DNA of 64,000 nucleotides. Source: Chryseobacterium sp. StRB126 (lineage in GTDB: Bacteria > Bacteroidota > Bacteroidia > Flavobacteriales > Weeksellaceae). Of this stretch, positions 38,205 to 46,640 are shown piece by piece. The stretch spans positions 3,906,001 through 3,970,000 of the forward strand of contig NZ_AP014624.1 of NCBI RefSeq assembly GCF_000829375.1, in the 5' to 3' direction. The position numbers and the translations under genes were made by a program. How positions within the stretch are numbered: position 1 is the first letter of the stretch; every line of letters begins with the position of its first letter. The notes under the pieces were generated by a model that was given only the letters and a program-made list of their open reading frames with translations, searched no databases and was not told the origin of the DNA.

Positions 38205-38624
38205 ATGAATTCAAATTTCAGAAATATTCACATTGGAAAACTCATACATCTGCGGGTTAAAGAAAATAAGATTGATTTACACCGTATCTGTAATTTCATT
38301 AAATGTACAGAGAATGAAGTCTCCGAAATGTATATACAGGAAAGCCTATCCACCGATGTCCTATTGAGATGGAGCAAGCTGCTTGAATATGATTTTTTCA
38401 GACTCTATTCCCAACATCTGATACTCTACGCTCCACCCTCTGCCCCAATCCGGGAATCTGATGTCTCAAAGCTTCCCCGTTTCAGGAAAAATATCTATAC
38501 GCGGGAAATGATAGACTTCATTCTGGAACTGATAGAGAAACAAGAAAAGACTAAACGACAAATTACAGATGAGTATGGAATTCCTTACACTACTTTATGC
38601 AAATGGATTGCAAAAAATAAATAA
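38205..38624 (+). CDS. HTH-containing orphan protein (transposase-like C-terminus)
   Basis: 139 residues from the ATG at 38205 (MNSNFRNIHIGKLIHLRVKE); the longer frame from 38115 adds an atypical leader. The N-terminal part looks like a regulator fold (NKIDLHRICNFIKCTENEVS, LSTDVLLRWSKLLEYDFFRL) and the C-terminus has an HTH of IS3 OrfA type (EKTKRQITDEYGIPYTTLCKWI). No catalytic partner or inverted repeat is visible, so it is not a complete insertion sequence. Similar small proteins are common in Chryseobacterium. Probably a DNA-binding domesticated or orphan protein. Confidence 0.65.
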   Translation: MNSNFRNIHIGKLIHLRVKENKIDLHRICNFIKCTENEVSEMYIQESLSTDVLLRWSKLLEYDFFRLYSQHLILYAPPSAPIRESDVSKLPRFRKNIYTREMIDFILELIEKQEKTKRQITDEYGIPYTTLCKWIAKNK

Positions 38625-38700
38625 CGGCATCGAGTCAGAAATGAGAAGTTAGCAATGTTCAGCATTGGATAGCTTCATCTAGAATTTTAAAATTTATATA

Positions 38701-39027
38701 ATGAAAAAACAGAGTCAACCTAATTATCAAAGAATCTATTCGGACATCATTGAACAGAAATTTCCTTATAAGAAAGCAGAATGTGAAAAGTTACTGGGAA
38801 AAAAAATACTTTCTGCCCTGGATATTATGGAACTGAACAACAGAATTTTTGGCACTAAAGATCAAGATTTCAAAAAGATGAATCAGCAACTCCGTTCTTA
38901 CAATGAATCGGATATTCTATCCATCCTTAATTACCAAAAAAATCATAAAATGAATAATCTGCAAGTAGCTGAACATTTTGGATTGAGTAGAAATACCATG
39001 ACCAAATGGCGAAGAATGTTTCAATAA
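38701..39027 (+). CDS. Small HTH protein
   Basis: 108 residues (MKKQSQPNYQRIYSDIIEQK). The C-terminus is a helix-turn-helix of transposase/homeodomain type: NNLQVAEHFGLSRNTMTKWR. The N-terminal part is helical with KAECEKLLGKKILSALDIME. It lies 76 bp after the other HTH orphan, and both end in a similar HTH, so they probably act together. No transposase catalytic core is nearby. A hairpin terminator follows. Confidence 0.65.
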   Translation: MKKQSQPNYQRIYSDIIEQKFPYKKAECEKLLGKKILSALDIMELNNRIFGTKDQDFKKMNQQLRSYNESDILSILNYQKNHKMNNLQVAEHFGLSRNTMTKWRRMFQ

Positions 39028-39070
39028 CAGATGAATCATTAATTATTTCATTAAAAACATAATGAAAACT

Positions 39071-39105
39071 AACAAAGGAGCTCTTTTAGGGCTCTTTTGT
39101 TTTTA
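39071..39105 (+). terminator. Intrinsic terminator after the HTH pair
   Basis: 12-bp stem with two wobble pairs (AACAAAGGAGCT at 39071-39082, GGCTCTTTTGTT at 39090-39101), followed by T-rich sequence. Confidence 0.75.
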
Positions 39106-39141
39106 TAAAGTGAATATAAACGGCCATTCCCCCCAAATTAA

Positions 39142-39627
39142 TTATTTATATTGTGCACCATACTGTTCCACATCATCAAGAATTTTTTTCCATTCGGGAT
39201 CATCATGGGCATTCATTTTGGAGATATCACCAGCACCTGTGGTTACGATAATCTTGGTATCAATCCCGTCTACAGGCTGTACACTATGCCCTTCCTTTGC
39301 CGCTCCAAACATTTTCAGATCAATTTTATCAACCAGATTTTTCCAGTCTTCAGGCTTTACTTTTCTGTTATATGCCATATTATCGGCTTCATTGGCAGCT
39401 ACGGTACGATGGTAATGCATAGAATCTTTATCTATGACTGTACTGGAAGAGAACTCCAGTTCTCCGCCTGCAGAAACTACTTTCACGGATAGTATTGTCT
39501 CAGTATGCCCAACCATATTCCGCGGTGAAGTTCTTTTATTTTCTTTACAGCCTATAAGAGTGAATACGGATAGGATCATCAGCATCTTCACTACCCATAT
39601 TATATTTGATTTCACAGCATCCTTCAT
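39142..39627 (-). CDS. Hypothetical lipoprotein
   Basis: 161 residues. A hydrophobic N-terminus ends in a lipobox (LSVFTLIGC), so the mature protein should be lipid-anchored. An internal ATG at 39585 (MLMILSVFTLIG) would give a shorter and more usual signal. The mature domain is beta-rich at first (ILSVKVVSAGGELEFSSS), then alpha (VKPEDWKNLVDKIDLKMFGA), and ends EQYGAQYK. Family not recognised. Convergent with the HTH pair. Confidence 0.65.
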   Translation of the reverse strand: MKDAVKSNIIWVVKMLMILSVFTLIGCKENKRTSPRNMVGHTETILSVKVVSAGGELEFSSSTVIDKDSMHYHRTVAANEADNMAYNRKVKPEDWKNLVDKIDLKMFGAAKEGHSVQPVDGIDTKIIVTTGAGDISKMNAHDDPEWKKILDDVEQYGAQYK

Positions 39628-39804
39628 GTGGTCTTTATTTTAAGTCTTGCCCATCAATATATCATAGGATGAGACTATTCTTTAAAAATATCATTAAAAA
39701 TACAGAACGACAAATCAATGATGTAGTCAATTTCCCACAAGACGTTAGAGAAAGTTACACCTAAAAAATTGAGCATTAAAAAAGTGTTCAATTCCATAGT
39801 AATA

Positions 39805-39844
39805 TAACCTGAGTTCGGGATAAGACATTTCTGTTTTCAGTAAG
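39805..39844 (+). repeat. Solo copy of the MITE-like terminal repeat
   Basis: 40 bases starting TAACCTGAGTTCGGGATAAG are repeated at 41894-41933 with one mismatch, in the same orientation. Here no matching opposite end is seen, so this is a solo end. The two copies flank the serine hydrolase gene. The rest of 39628-40049 shows no gene. Confidence 0.75.
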
Positions 39845-40049
39845 TAATTTACGGTATCAAAACAAAAGACCATAGATACCTCTGAAATATTTAAGCAGGA
39901 CACTCTGTCATCACATTTTTTTTCTATTTTAAATTGATTTCATATTTTGAAGTTATACTATTAATCGGTAGATTTGGTCCTGCTAATATCCACCTACCTC
40001 AAATCGTGAGGTTTAGTGGTTAATAAAACCATGATATAAATAATCAATT

Positions 40050-41618
40050 ATGACAAAATTAAGATTGTCTTTACTCATCATTACCATTACTACATTATTT
40101 ACAAGCAGTCATTTATCTGGCCAAATAACCTCTAAAGAGGTAGATATTCTTGTTAACAATGCAATAGAGAAATTCCATGTTGCAGGAGCTGCTGTAGCCA
40201 TTGTAAAAGACGGAAAAGTAATTCACAAAAAGGGATATGGTGTAAAATCAATAGATACAAAATCGCCTATTGATGAACATACAAATTTTGAAATTGCTTC
40301 CAACAGCAAAGCATTTACAACAGCTGCTTTATCAATTTTAGTAGATGAAGGAAAAATTTCCTGGGATGATCATGTTAAAAAATATATCCCTGAATTTAAA
40401 ATGTATAATGATTATGTAACAGAAAACTTTACCATAGAAGATTTATTGTGTCACCGTAGTGGGCTTGGTTTGGGAGCTGGTGATTTGATGATGTTTCCGG
40501 ATGGTACAGATTTTACTATTAAAGATGTAATAAAGTCTTTCCAATATTTCACACCTGTTTCCGCTTTCCGAACCCAATTCAATTATGATAATCAATTGTA
40601 TTTGGTAGCAGGTGAAGTCATAGCAAGAGTAAGTGGAATGAATTGGGAAACTTTTGTCCAAAAACGTATTATGGAGCCCTTACAGATGCAAAACACATTC
40701 AGTTCCATAAGCCATGTAAAAGATATTAGTTTAATGGCTTCTCCACATTCATCAGAATCAGGCAGTATCAAAAAGATATCTTTATATGGGGCAATGGTGA
40801 ATGGTGCTGCGGGAGGGATCGTTTCCAATGTTGATGACATGTCCAAATGGATGCTTGTTCAGCTAAACAAGGGTAAGTATGGATCTGCCTTAGAGCAACA
40901 GCTTTTTACTAAAGAAAGGCAAAATGAAATGTGGACAATCCGTACTGTAGATCAAATTAATCCTAACCCAAGATATAACCAACATTTTAATGGGTATGGT
41001 TTAGGCTGGAATTTATCCGATATAAAAGGAAATCTAAGTGTTTCCCATACCGGTGGTTTACCGGGAATGCTTTCCATCGTTACCATGATTCCTGATTTAA
41101 ATTTGGGAATTGTAATTCTTACCAATACTGAAAATGGTGGTTCAGGTGTTTTTTCTTCTGTGAGCCAAACCATTATTGACAGCTATTTAGGGCTTAACGA
41201 TATGGGTTGGGTAGATAAGTATGCAGCTTATTTTAAGTCTCAAAAAGAATCTGGAGATGAGGTAACCAAAAAGGTTTGGGAAACGGTAAGCAAGGCAAAA
41301 AACACGACGATAAAAAATGAGGATCTAATTGGATTGTATGAGGATAAATGGTTTGGGAAAATTGAAATTTTCTTAAAAGGAAATCAATTATGGTTTAAAT
41401 CTTATCGTTCACCAAAATTAAACGGACCCATGAGTTTTTATAAAGCAAATACATTTGCCATTAAATGGGATTATAAAGATATGAATTGTGATGCCCTTGC
41501 TATGTTTAACTTAGATGAAGAAGGAAAAGCACAAAGCATAAAAATGAAAGGAATTTCTCCCAATATTGATTTTAGCTTCGATTTTCAGGATTTGAATTTA
41601 CAAAGGGTAAAGAAATAG
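40050..41618 (+). CDS. Serine hydrolase, class C beta-lactamase/AmpC-like family
   Basis: 522 residues with signal peptide (MTKLRLSLLIITITTLFTSS), so periplasmic or secreted. The catalytic motifs are intact: S-x-x-K as SNSK at 84-87, Y-x-N as YDN at 179-181, and HTG (replacing KTG) at 333-335. The C-terminal ~100 residues form a DUF3471-like domain (GLYEDKWFGKIEIFLKGNQL). Families of this kind include esterases, D-aminopeptidases and beta-lactamase relatives, so antibiotic resistance should not be assumed. It is flanked by direct copies of a 40-bp repeat, which may indicate past mobilisation. Confidence 0.9.
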   Translation: MTKLRLSLLIITITTLFTSSHLSGQITSKEVDILVNNAIEKFHVAGAAVAIVKDGKVIHKKGYGVKSIDTKSPIDEHTNFEIASNSKAFTTAALSILVDEGKISWDDHVKKYIPEFKMYNDYVTENFTIEDLLCHRSGLGLGAGDLMMFPDGTDFTIKDVIKSFQYFTPVSAFRTQFNYDNQLYLVAGEVIARVSGMNWETFVQKRIMEPLQMQNTFSSISHVKDISLMASPHSSESGSIKKISLYGAMVNGAAGGIVSNVDDMSKWMLVQLNKGKYGSALEQQLFTKERQNEMWTIRTVDQINPNPRYNQHFNGYGLGWNLSDIKGNLSVSHTGGLPGMLSIVTMIPDLNLGIVILTNTENGGSGVFSSVSQTIIDSYLGLNDMGWVDKYAAYFKSQKESGDEVTKKVWETVSKAKNTTIKNEDLIGLYEDKWFGKIEIFLKGNQLWFKSYRSPKLNGPMSFYKANTFAIKWDYKDMNCDALAMFNLDEEGKAQSIKMKGISPNIDFSFDFQDLNLQRVKK

Positions 41619-41639
41619 CAATAAATGAAATGAAGTAAG

Positions 41640-41822
41640 TTAACCGAAGCATAAAATACATCCGTGTACCAAGCTCTGAGTCTTTAACACACTTATTGTA
41701 AAACATTGATTATAAACATTCTTATAGTCCCCATCTATAATTTCATGGACATCAATAGTACTCCCTATGATTTCGTATGTCAAAGAATACAAGCTTTGTT
41801 CTGTTGATCTTTCAGGCATCAA
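41640..41822 (-). pseudogene. GxxExxY-type protein fragment
   Basis: About 60 codons reading YSLTYEIIGSTIDVHEII, then KNVYNQC, which matches the N-terminal part of the small GxxExxY protein family (usually EIIG-x-AIEVHK...ESVYEQCL). The usual remaining part is missing and the tail (SLVHGCILCFG) looks unrelated. I read it as a decayed remnant next to the MITE-like element. Confidence 0.45.
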
Positions 41823-41893
41823 TTACATTTTGAAGGATCAATAGAAATTGCTTTTCCCACAGAACCGAACTCATAGGAAGTCCTAATGTAAAA

Positions 41894-42119
41894 TAACCTG
41901 AGTTCGGGATAAGACATTTCTGTTTTTAGTAAGGAAGGAAGCCTGGAACTGAGAGAGGGAAGTGAGTTGAGGTTAAAAAACACTTTCAACCCTGTAATGT
42001 ATTATTCCTTTAAAGACTGCTTCATCAAATTTTACGACAACGTCAGAAATGGTAGCTCCAATAGTAACTTCCAACTTCCAGCCTATTATCCTTAATTTTA
42101 TGATCCCGAACTCGGGTTA
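41894..42119. mobile_element. MITE-like element with 17-bp terminal inverted repeats
   Basis: 226 bases bounded by TAACCTGAGTTCGGGAT (41894-41910) and its inverted copy ATCCCGAACTCGGGTTA (42103-42119), 16 of 17 positions complementary. The inside has no coding frame. The left 40 bases recur at 39805-39844. Its right end lies exactly where homology of a decayed epimerase gene stops, so it appears to have truncated that gene. No transposase is present. Confidence 0.65.
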
Positions 42120-42317
42120 AAATAAGCTATTTCACTGCCCTTTACTGCTTCAATCGCCTTTTCACGAATAGATAAATCGGCCGAAAAGATCTCATCTGTA
42201 TCGTTTACTTTTTTTTGCATTTCTGCTGACAATACGAACGTCTGATGTAAAATTTCTTATTAATTCTCTTGCCAGCTCTTCAACAATATGTCTATTAGCG
42301 CCTAACATTGTCTGCAT
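42120..42317 (-). pseudogene. Truncated NAD(P)-binding NmrA/SDR epimerase
   Basis: The frame begins at ATG 42317 (MQTMLGANRHIVEELAREL, then SDVRIVSRNAKK), a Rossmann N-terminus with its GxxGxxG glycines lost (GANRHIV). A one-base shift at an eight-T run (42209-42216) is needed to continue as VNDTDEIFSADLSIREKAIE, then GSEIAYF, after which the inverted repeat of the MITE-like element begins. Only about 65 of some 300 residues remain. Inactive. Confidence 0.65.
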
Positions 42318-42542
42318 CTTGTTTTAATTTCTGATTACTACTCTATTCTTTTTGTTTTGGTAGGACAATGGTCAGAAAAGCATAAAAGATCTGAATATCC
42401 CAATCAAGGAAAGTTGTAACAGAATTTCTGTTTGGAAAATCAAATTACGATCTGTGGATTCAGAAATGCTATTATAGAGATAGTAAGAAAGTTTAGTAAA
42501 ATCCATAATCCCTGCAGGGTTCTATATCCTGCAATTAAAAAA
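42318..42542 (+). other. Intergenic, possible tail of an HxlR-type regulator
   Basis: A short plus-strand frame ends VLVGQWSEKHKRSEYPNQGK L and stops near 42418. This resembles the C-terminal helix of HxlR-type winged-helix regulators, which often neighbour NmrA-type genes, but the match is too short to be sure. Nothing else recognised here. Confidence 0.25.
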
Positions 42543-42938
42543 CTAATGATTCAGTATTGCTGAGCCAAAAGGGTTATCTACAATCCATAGCCAATTGTCA
42601 GCTTCATCCTTTTTCATAATGCAGGAAGTATGGCCTGTCATTTTTATAGGCTGGCCATCGGGAGTAATTCCAGTCATTACCCACCGGTCAAGCCACATTG
42701 CTAAATTACCAACTACTGTCACATGCGGAATTTCTCCCTGTATATTCAACTTTAATCTGCATATACTTTCCATAGCCACCTGTATCTGTTCAAGGCTTCT
42801 TAACTCTTTCCCATCCCGGTCAATATAAACTGCTTCAGGGTGAAAACAACTCAATGCACCTTCAACATCACCATTTTTTATACAATAGCGAAAATAAGCA
42901 ACGGCTCCAGCCTGTGTTTTTCTGTTAAAATCATTCAT
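42543..42938 (-). CDS. NTF2-like/SnoaL-like protein
   Basis: 131 residues with the NTF2-like fold pattern: an N-terminal helix pair (TQAGAVAYFRYCIKNGDVEG), then ALSCFHPEAVYIDRDGKELR, a helix (SLEQIQVAMESICRLKL) and the antiparallel sheet (VTVVGNLAMWLDRWVMTGIT, GHTSCIMKKDEADNWLWIVD). Often used for small-molecule isomerase or binding functions. The ligand cannot be inferred. Cytoplasmic, no partner gene obvious. Confidence 0.75.
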   Translation of the reverse strand: MNDFNRKTQAGAVAYFRYCIKNGDVEGALSCFHPEAVYIDRDGKELRSLEQIQVAMESICRLKLNIQGEIPHVTVVGNLAMWLDRWVMTGITPDGQPIKMTGHTSCIMKKDEADNWLWIVDNPFGSAILNH

Positions 42939-43077
42939 TTATAATAAATTATACATTTTCTCAAAAGTATATTTAATATTTGAATAAGCATACACCTATT
43001 TATTAAACTGACAATAAATAAATCCTTTACCTTTTTCACAAAGGAAACTCAAACTTTTGAAAAACAAAGTCTCATAA

Positions 43078-43292
43078 AAAATAGCACCCGTTTTCCTGTA
43101 ATTCCTGGCCTAAGAATTTATACTTGTAGTTAGTCTCTAATTCAGTTAAGAAAGAACTACTGTTATATCCTTCATGCTTTAACCCAAAAGGATAATAGTT
43201 ACTTTCTATCTGAATCATTATTCCGCCTCCGTCAGCTTTGCTGTAACTGAACCTTATATTTCCCAGAAAGCCTCTATAGTTACAGTCTAAGA
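43078..43292 (-). pseudogene. Rhs-core remnant without a tip
   Basis: The minus strand reads CNYRGFLGNIRFSYSKADGG, SNYYPFGLKHEGYNSSSF and YKYKFLGQELQENG, part of an RHS core, and is cut off before the RHS signature and any toxin. It is the leftmost trace of the displaced-tip array. The same sequence starts cassette C at 50084. Confidence 0.7.
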
Positions 43293-43308
43293 TTATTTAT
43301 CGATGGTA

Positions 43309-43336
43309 TAAGCCATTACAAAAATGTAATGGCTTA
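43309..43336 (-). terminator. Terminator after immunity gene D
   Basis: Perfect 12-bp stem TAAGCCATTACA (43309-43320) and TGTAATGGCTTA (43325-43336), loop AAAA. An identical hairpin with the same flanks is at 50101-50128. Confidence 0.75.
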
Positions 43337-43365
43337 TTGACTTATTAGATTACAAATCTGTATTT

Positions 43366-43899
43366 CTATTTTTTATCTTCACCATATATTTTTTTAAGAT
43401 TTTCTATTTGTTTGGCTTTCTGAAGGAAATCTTCTCTTCTCTCTTTTGCTACAATTTCGGGGGCAAATGGACCCGTTTGATTTCTTTTTGCACGTTGAAA
43501 TAATAAATAATAAGAAAATATTGTATTACAAATTATTAATATAATAATACTCCAAACAATCATTCCATTTTTTTTATTCTTTTCTTTAGGTAATAGATCA
43601 AACTCTTTATTATATTCTTTCCATACATCAGTGTGAATAAAAGAAAAATAATTCAATAGAAATATTATAACTAATGGAATTATAACTATTGGACTGGAAA
43701 TATCTATATTAAGACTTACATTACTTATTAATGAATAATAGCTAAAAATGGAAACTAAAACCCATATTTCTAAAGCTCCTATTGCGAGAACAGCTTTAAA
43801 GTCCGACAAAAATTCTCCACCAACTTTTTCAGAGGTATAAATTATTGATCTATATAATTTATAGAAAACATAGTAGTAGGCTCTTTTTATTTTTATCAT
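43366..43899 (-). CDS. Membrane immunity protein D (predicted)
   Basis: 177 residues with two or three membrane segments (LEIWVLVSIFSYYSL, PIVIIPLVIIFLLNYFSF, IVWSIIILIICNTIFSYYLL). The C-terminus GPFAPEIVAKERREDFLQKA, then QIENLKKIYGEDKK, is nearly identical to that of the protein at 50150-50650, while the membrane part differs. Both lie directly after related toxin tips (44020 and 50654), so they are the cognate immunity proteins. The inner-membrane location suggests that the toxin acts on or crosses that membrane (inference). A terminator follows. Confidence 0.75.
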   Translation of the reverse strand: MIKIKRAYYYVFYKLYRSIIYTSEKVGGEFLSDFKAVLAIGALEIWVLVSIFSYYSLISNVSLNIDISSPIVIIPLVIIFLLNYFSFIHTDVWKEYNKEFDLLPKEKNKKNGMIVWSIIILIICNTIFSYYLLFQRAKRNQTGPFAPEIVAKERREDFLQKAKQIENLKKIYGEDKK

Positions 43900-44019
43900 A
43901 ATATAGTATTACTATTTAGGTTCATGGGCCCCCATTATATTCATTCTGTAAGGTCCAGCATTATTAAATCCTTGATCTAATCCACTTTGAAAATCATTAG
44001 CTCCATTAAAGAATCCTGG

Positions 44020-45054
44020 CTATCCTTGTCCTTGTGGACCATCATAATAATTGTCAACTCCAAAATAAATTGTCCCAACAGATGCACCAATTGGTCCTCC
44101 CCAATTGCCCACCACTCCAAACACTGTATTTAATGTTGCTTTTCCAGGATGTACGGAATTTGAAGAGTTAGGATTATCCATATAATTTAAGGTACCAATA
44201 CCATCAAATATCACTCCTAAATAAAATGATCCTGCACCTACCCCTTTACCTATTTTTCCAAATGTAGAAATAGGTCTAGTAGCATTATTTATTGCTGCTT
44301 TTCCAAATAAGCTCAAGTTTCTTCCGGTTAGCTGATAATTTCTGGATATTCCTCTTCTAATACCTTGTGAATACATATTTCTGGAGTGCATAGATCCTGC
44401 AAAACCACTCAAAAGACCTGCTGTACCAAAAAACCAGTTTCCTTTACCCACAAGACCATACCAACTTTCAGATGGTGCCTGTGTTGGTACACTTGGTGTT
44501 GAAGTATTCTGCAATCTAGGCGCAGAAATCCCTCCTCCATTACATACTAAACAATTAGAAGGCATTATAGATAGCGTATTGGAAGCCACTGCTTTTACAG
44601 AAGCATTCAATATCACTTCCCCAACATCAATAGGGCTTGTTGCTGTTCCTATAGCCTGTGGATTACCAGTACCTGAGCTACCTGGTATAGGATCACCTTC
44701 TAATCCTGTAGGATCTGTAAAGAAGACAGGGTTTTGGTAAGCATATCCATAAGGGTCTAATGTCTTCCCGCTTAAAGGATCGTGCTGCCCAAATATACCC
44801 AGATCCGGCATATAGAAACGGGCATTCATATCATAAAACCCTGTTTCCTGTAATTCCTGACCCAGGAATTTATATTGATAAGCATTCTGGCTTGTAGCCG
44901 TATAATCATGCAGCAATCCAAAAGGATAATAATTATTGACTTCCACAATTTCCCCAGGTTTCCAAATATCTATACAATTAGGAATATCCCATGGATCTGA
45001 GGAAACATCATCACATTGTCTCTGAAAATATTGTCTTGGCTGGATAAACCCCAT
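44020..45054 (-). CDS. Displaced Rhs tip D (C-terminal Rhs fragment with toxin domain)
   Basis: 344 residues. The first about 145 are an RHS core almost identical to the full-length Rhs protein (NYYPFGLLHDYTATSQ, QELQETGFYDMNARFYMPDL, DPYGYAYQNPVFFTDPTGLE), then the linker GDPIPGSSGTGNPQAIGT. A separate tip follows with SWYGLVGKGNWFFGTAG and, near the end, SVHPGKATLNTVFG and GTIYFGVDNYY. No signal peptide. Homology continues upstream to about 45110 but one extra G changes frame. The tip is homologous to tip B. It probably cannot be secreted alone and serves as a reserve for recombination. Confidence 0.8.
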   Translation of the reverse strand: MGFIQPRQYFQRQCDDVSSDPWDIPNCIDIWKPGEIVEVNNYYPFGLLHDYTATSQNAYQYKFLGQELQETGFYDMNARFYMPDLGIFGQHDPLSGKTLDPYGYAYQNPVFFTDPTGLEGDPIPGSSGTGNPQAIGTATSPIDVGEVILNASVKAVASNTLSIMPSNCLVCNGGGISAPRLQNTSTPSVPTQAPSESWYGLVGKGNWFFGTAGLLSGFAGSMHSRNMYSQGIRRGISRNYQLTGRNLSLFGKAAINNATRPISTFGKIGKGVGAGSFYLGVIFDGIGTLNYMDNPNSSNSVHPGKATLNTVFGVVGNWGGPIGASVGTIYFGVDNYYDGPQGQG

Positions 45055-45107
45055 CTTTATTGCTATCCGTATAGCTTAGTCTCACATTACCCAAATGATC
45101 TGTATAA

Positions 45108-45141
45108 TGGTAAATCTAATGATTATCTAAAGTAAGATAAA
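45108..45141. repeat. Cassette-boundary repeat, copy 1
   Basis: 34 bases (TGGTAAATCTAATGATTATC onward) at the 5' end of displaced tip D, repeated with one mismatch at 46545-46578 at the 5' end of tip F. It marks equal breakpoints of the two Rhs fragments. Confidence 0.7.
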
Positions 45142-45166
45142 AACCATTACAAAATTGCAATGGCTT
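45141..45166 (-). terminator. Terminator after immunity gene F
   Basis: Stem AAACCATTACA (45141-45151) and TGCAATGGCTT (45156-45166) with two wobble pairs, flanked by A and T runs. Confidence 0.65.
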
Positions 45167-45189
45167 TTATTTTATCCAAAGAGTTTTCA

Positions 45190-45600
45190 TTATTTCCCTT
45201 TTGCCCATTCCGGAAGCTCCTTCCAACCTTCTGCTGGAGCCGATTTAATACTGTCTGGTATAGGAATATTGGGATAAATTGTAGAAAAAGAATGATCTTC
45301 CAATGAAAACTGAACCAAATATCTTGCTGGAATTTTAACTTCAGGATCTAATGCATAAATATTGGTAGCTTCATAATTTTTGCCCTTTACATTATAATTG
45401 TATTCTATTCTTTTATAAGATATCACTGGCCAATACATTTTGGTTGCATAAGCTATTGTATACTGACCATCTTTTATAGGAGATTGTTTATAAAATATAT
45501 ATCCAAACAAAGGTGATACTAATATAAAAATAATTAAATAATTCCATTTTGATTGTCTTATAAAAATATAATAATGTAACTTTTTAAATAATTTTTCCAT
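45190..45600 (-). CDS. Immunity protein F (predicted, single membrane segment)
   Basis: 136 residues. One membrane segment near residues 19-36 (WNYLIIFILVSPLFGYIFY) after a basic N-terminus, then a beta-rich domain (EYNYNVKGKNYEATNIYALD) and a C-terminal IPDSIKSAPAEGWKELPEWA. Its ATG overlaps the stop of toxin tip F by one base (TAATG), so the two are translationally coupled. Homologues follow toxin E (47249) and the toxin remnant (46641). These features support a cognate immunity role. Confidence 0.8.
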   Translation of the reverse strand: MEKLFKKLHYYIFIRQSKWNYLIIFILVSPLFGYIFYKQSPIKDGQYTIAYATKMYWPVISYKRIEYNYNVKGKNYEATNIYALDPEVKIPARYLVQFSLEDHSFSTIYPNIPIPDSIKSAPAEGWKELPEWAKGK

Positions 45601-46496
45601 TATGGTACGTTATTTTGAAGAGTTGCTCTTGTATAATCCGGTGTATTCATTAAAACATTAGCAACTGCGGTTCCTGCTGTTTGTCCTAAACTTGCTGTTG
45701 TACTCATATATGATCCTACAACTATACTTTTAAATACAGAAGAAGACGTGATTCCTTGTACCGCAGCACCACCTACAGCACTTAGTCCTGCCTGAGTTAC
45801 ATAAGTCCTCTCAGACACTCCTCCTGTAAATACGGACTTACTATCAGCAGCATTTATATTAACAGCAGTTGAAACGACTGCATTTCCAATATAGTTCATT
45901 CCCAAACCAGCTAAAACTGATTGTGTTAAATTAACATTTTTCATTGCCTTCTCGAAGTTACCCCCATTAGTTGAAAAATTAGCTGAAGCTTGTACTGAAG
46001 CATCAGTAAGTGACTTTGCAGCAAACGAGCTTAATGTTACTTCTCCTGAAAAAGCAAATCCACCAATTCCACCAGTAGCTAAGAGTACAGGAATACCAAT
46101 AAATAATCCTTTTTCTACACTTTCTAATTGTTTACACTCTCTGCAGTTATTAATTGCTTCATTTAATCTATTCTTTGATTCCTGGTAACTGCTTAAACTA
46201 TGAATCCCCATATAAGAAAGAGAATTGTCCATTTGTTTAGCTTTAGAAACACCTGTTAGTATCACCTCCCCCACATCAATAGGACTTGTTGCAGTTCCTA
46301 TAGCCTGTGGATTACCAGTACCTGAGCTACCTGGTATAGGATCACCTTCTAATCCTGTAGGATCTGAAAAGAAGACAGGGTTTTGGTAAGCATATCCATA
46401 TGGGGCTAATGTCTTCCCGCTTAAAGGATCGTGCTGCCCAAAGATATCCAGTTCAAGTATATAAAATCTGGCTCCTAAGTCATTATTCCACCTCCG
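45600..46496 (-). CDS. Displaced Rhs tip F
   Basis: The open frame reaches 46496; the first usable start is a GTG at 46274. It begins in the RHS core (LGARFYILELDIFGQHDPLS, with APYGYAYQNPVFFSDPTG), continues with the linker and a tip of about 215 residues. The tip has CREC near residue 40, a hydrophobic stretch (GLFIGIPVLLATGGIGGF), NLTQSVLAGLGMNYIGNAVV and the C-terminus PDYTRATLQNNVP. It is homologous to tip E over its entire length. A part of the RHS core present in other copies is deleted at about 46490. No catalytic motif is seen; Gly/Ala-rich hydrophobic segments suggest a membrane-active toxin (inference). Confidence 0.75.
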   Translation of the reverse strand, partial: RRWNNDLGARFYILELDIFGQHDPLSGKTLAPYGYAYQNPVFFSDPTGLEGDPIPGSSGTGNPQAIGTATSPIDVGEVILTGVSKAKQMDNSLSYMGIHSLSSYQESKNRLNEAINNCRECKQLESVEKGLFIGIPVLLATGGIGGFAFSGEVTLSSFAAKSLTDASVQASANFSTNGGNFEKAMKNVNLTQSVLAGLGMNYIGNAVVSTAVNINAADSKSVFTGGVSERTYVTQAGLSAVGGAAVQGITSSSVFKSIVVGSYMSTTASLGQTAGTAVANVLMNTPDYTRATLQNNVP

Positions 46497-46544
46497 TCAG
46501 CTTTGCTGTAACTAAATCTTACATTTTCCAGAAAGTTCTTGTAC

Positions 46545-46578
46545 TGGTAAATCTAATGATTATTTAAAGTAAGATAAA
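46545..46578. repeat. Cassette-boundary repeat, copy 2
   Basis: Second copy of the 34-base sequence at 45108-45141, at the 5' breakpoint of tip F, one mismatch (TATC versus TATT). Confidence 0.7.
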
Positions 46579-46610
46579 TGAGGCTGTCTCAAAAGGACAA
46601 CCTCATTTAT
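46574..46610 (-). terminator. Terminator after immunity gene G
   Basis: Stem ATAAATGAGGCTGTC with GACAACCTCATTTAT, one internal mismatch, loop TCAAAAG; located 31 bp beyond the stop of the gene at 46641. Confidence 0.75.
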
Positions 46611-46640
46611 TTTATTTACTAAAGTTTTTACTTACTTTCA

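Noticed and set aside
38205..39027. Complete insertion sequence
   Set aside because: No DDE transposase, terminal inverted repeats or target duplication were seen.
39062..39492. Overlapping plus-strand ORFs of 117 and 113 codons
   Set aside because: They are antisense to the lipoprotein gene at 39142 and have no recognisable domain.
40050..41618. Antibiotic-resistance beta-lactamase
   Set aside because: The SxxK/YxN/HTG motifs and the DUF3471-like tail fit the broad serine hydrolase family, so resistance cannot be claimed.
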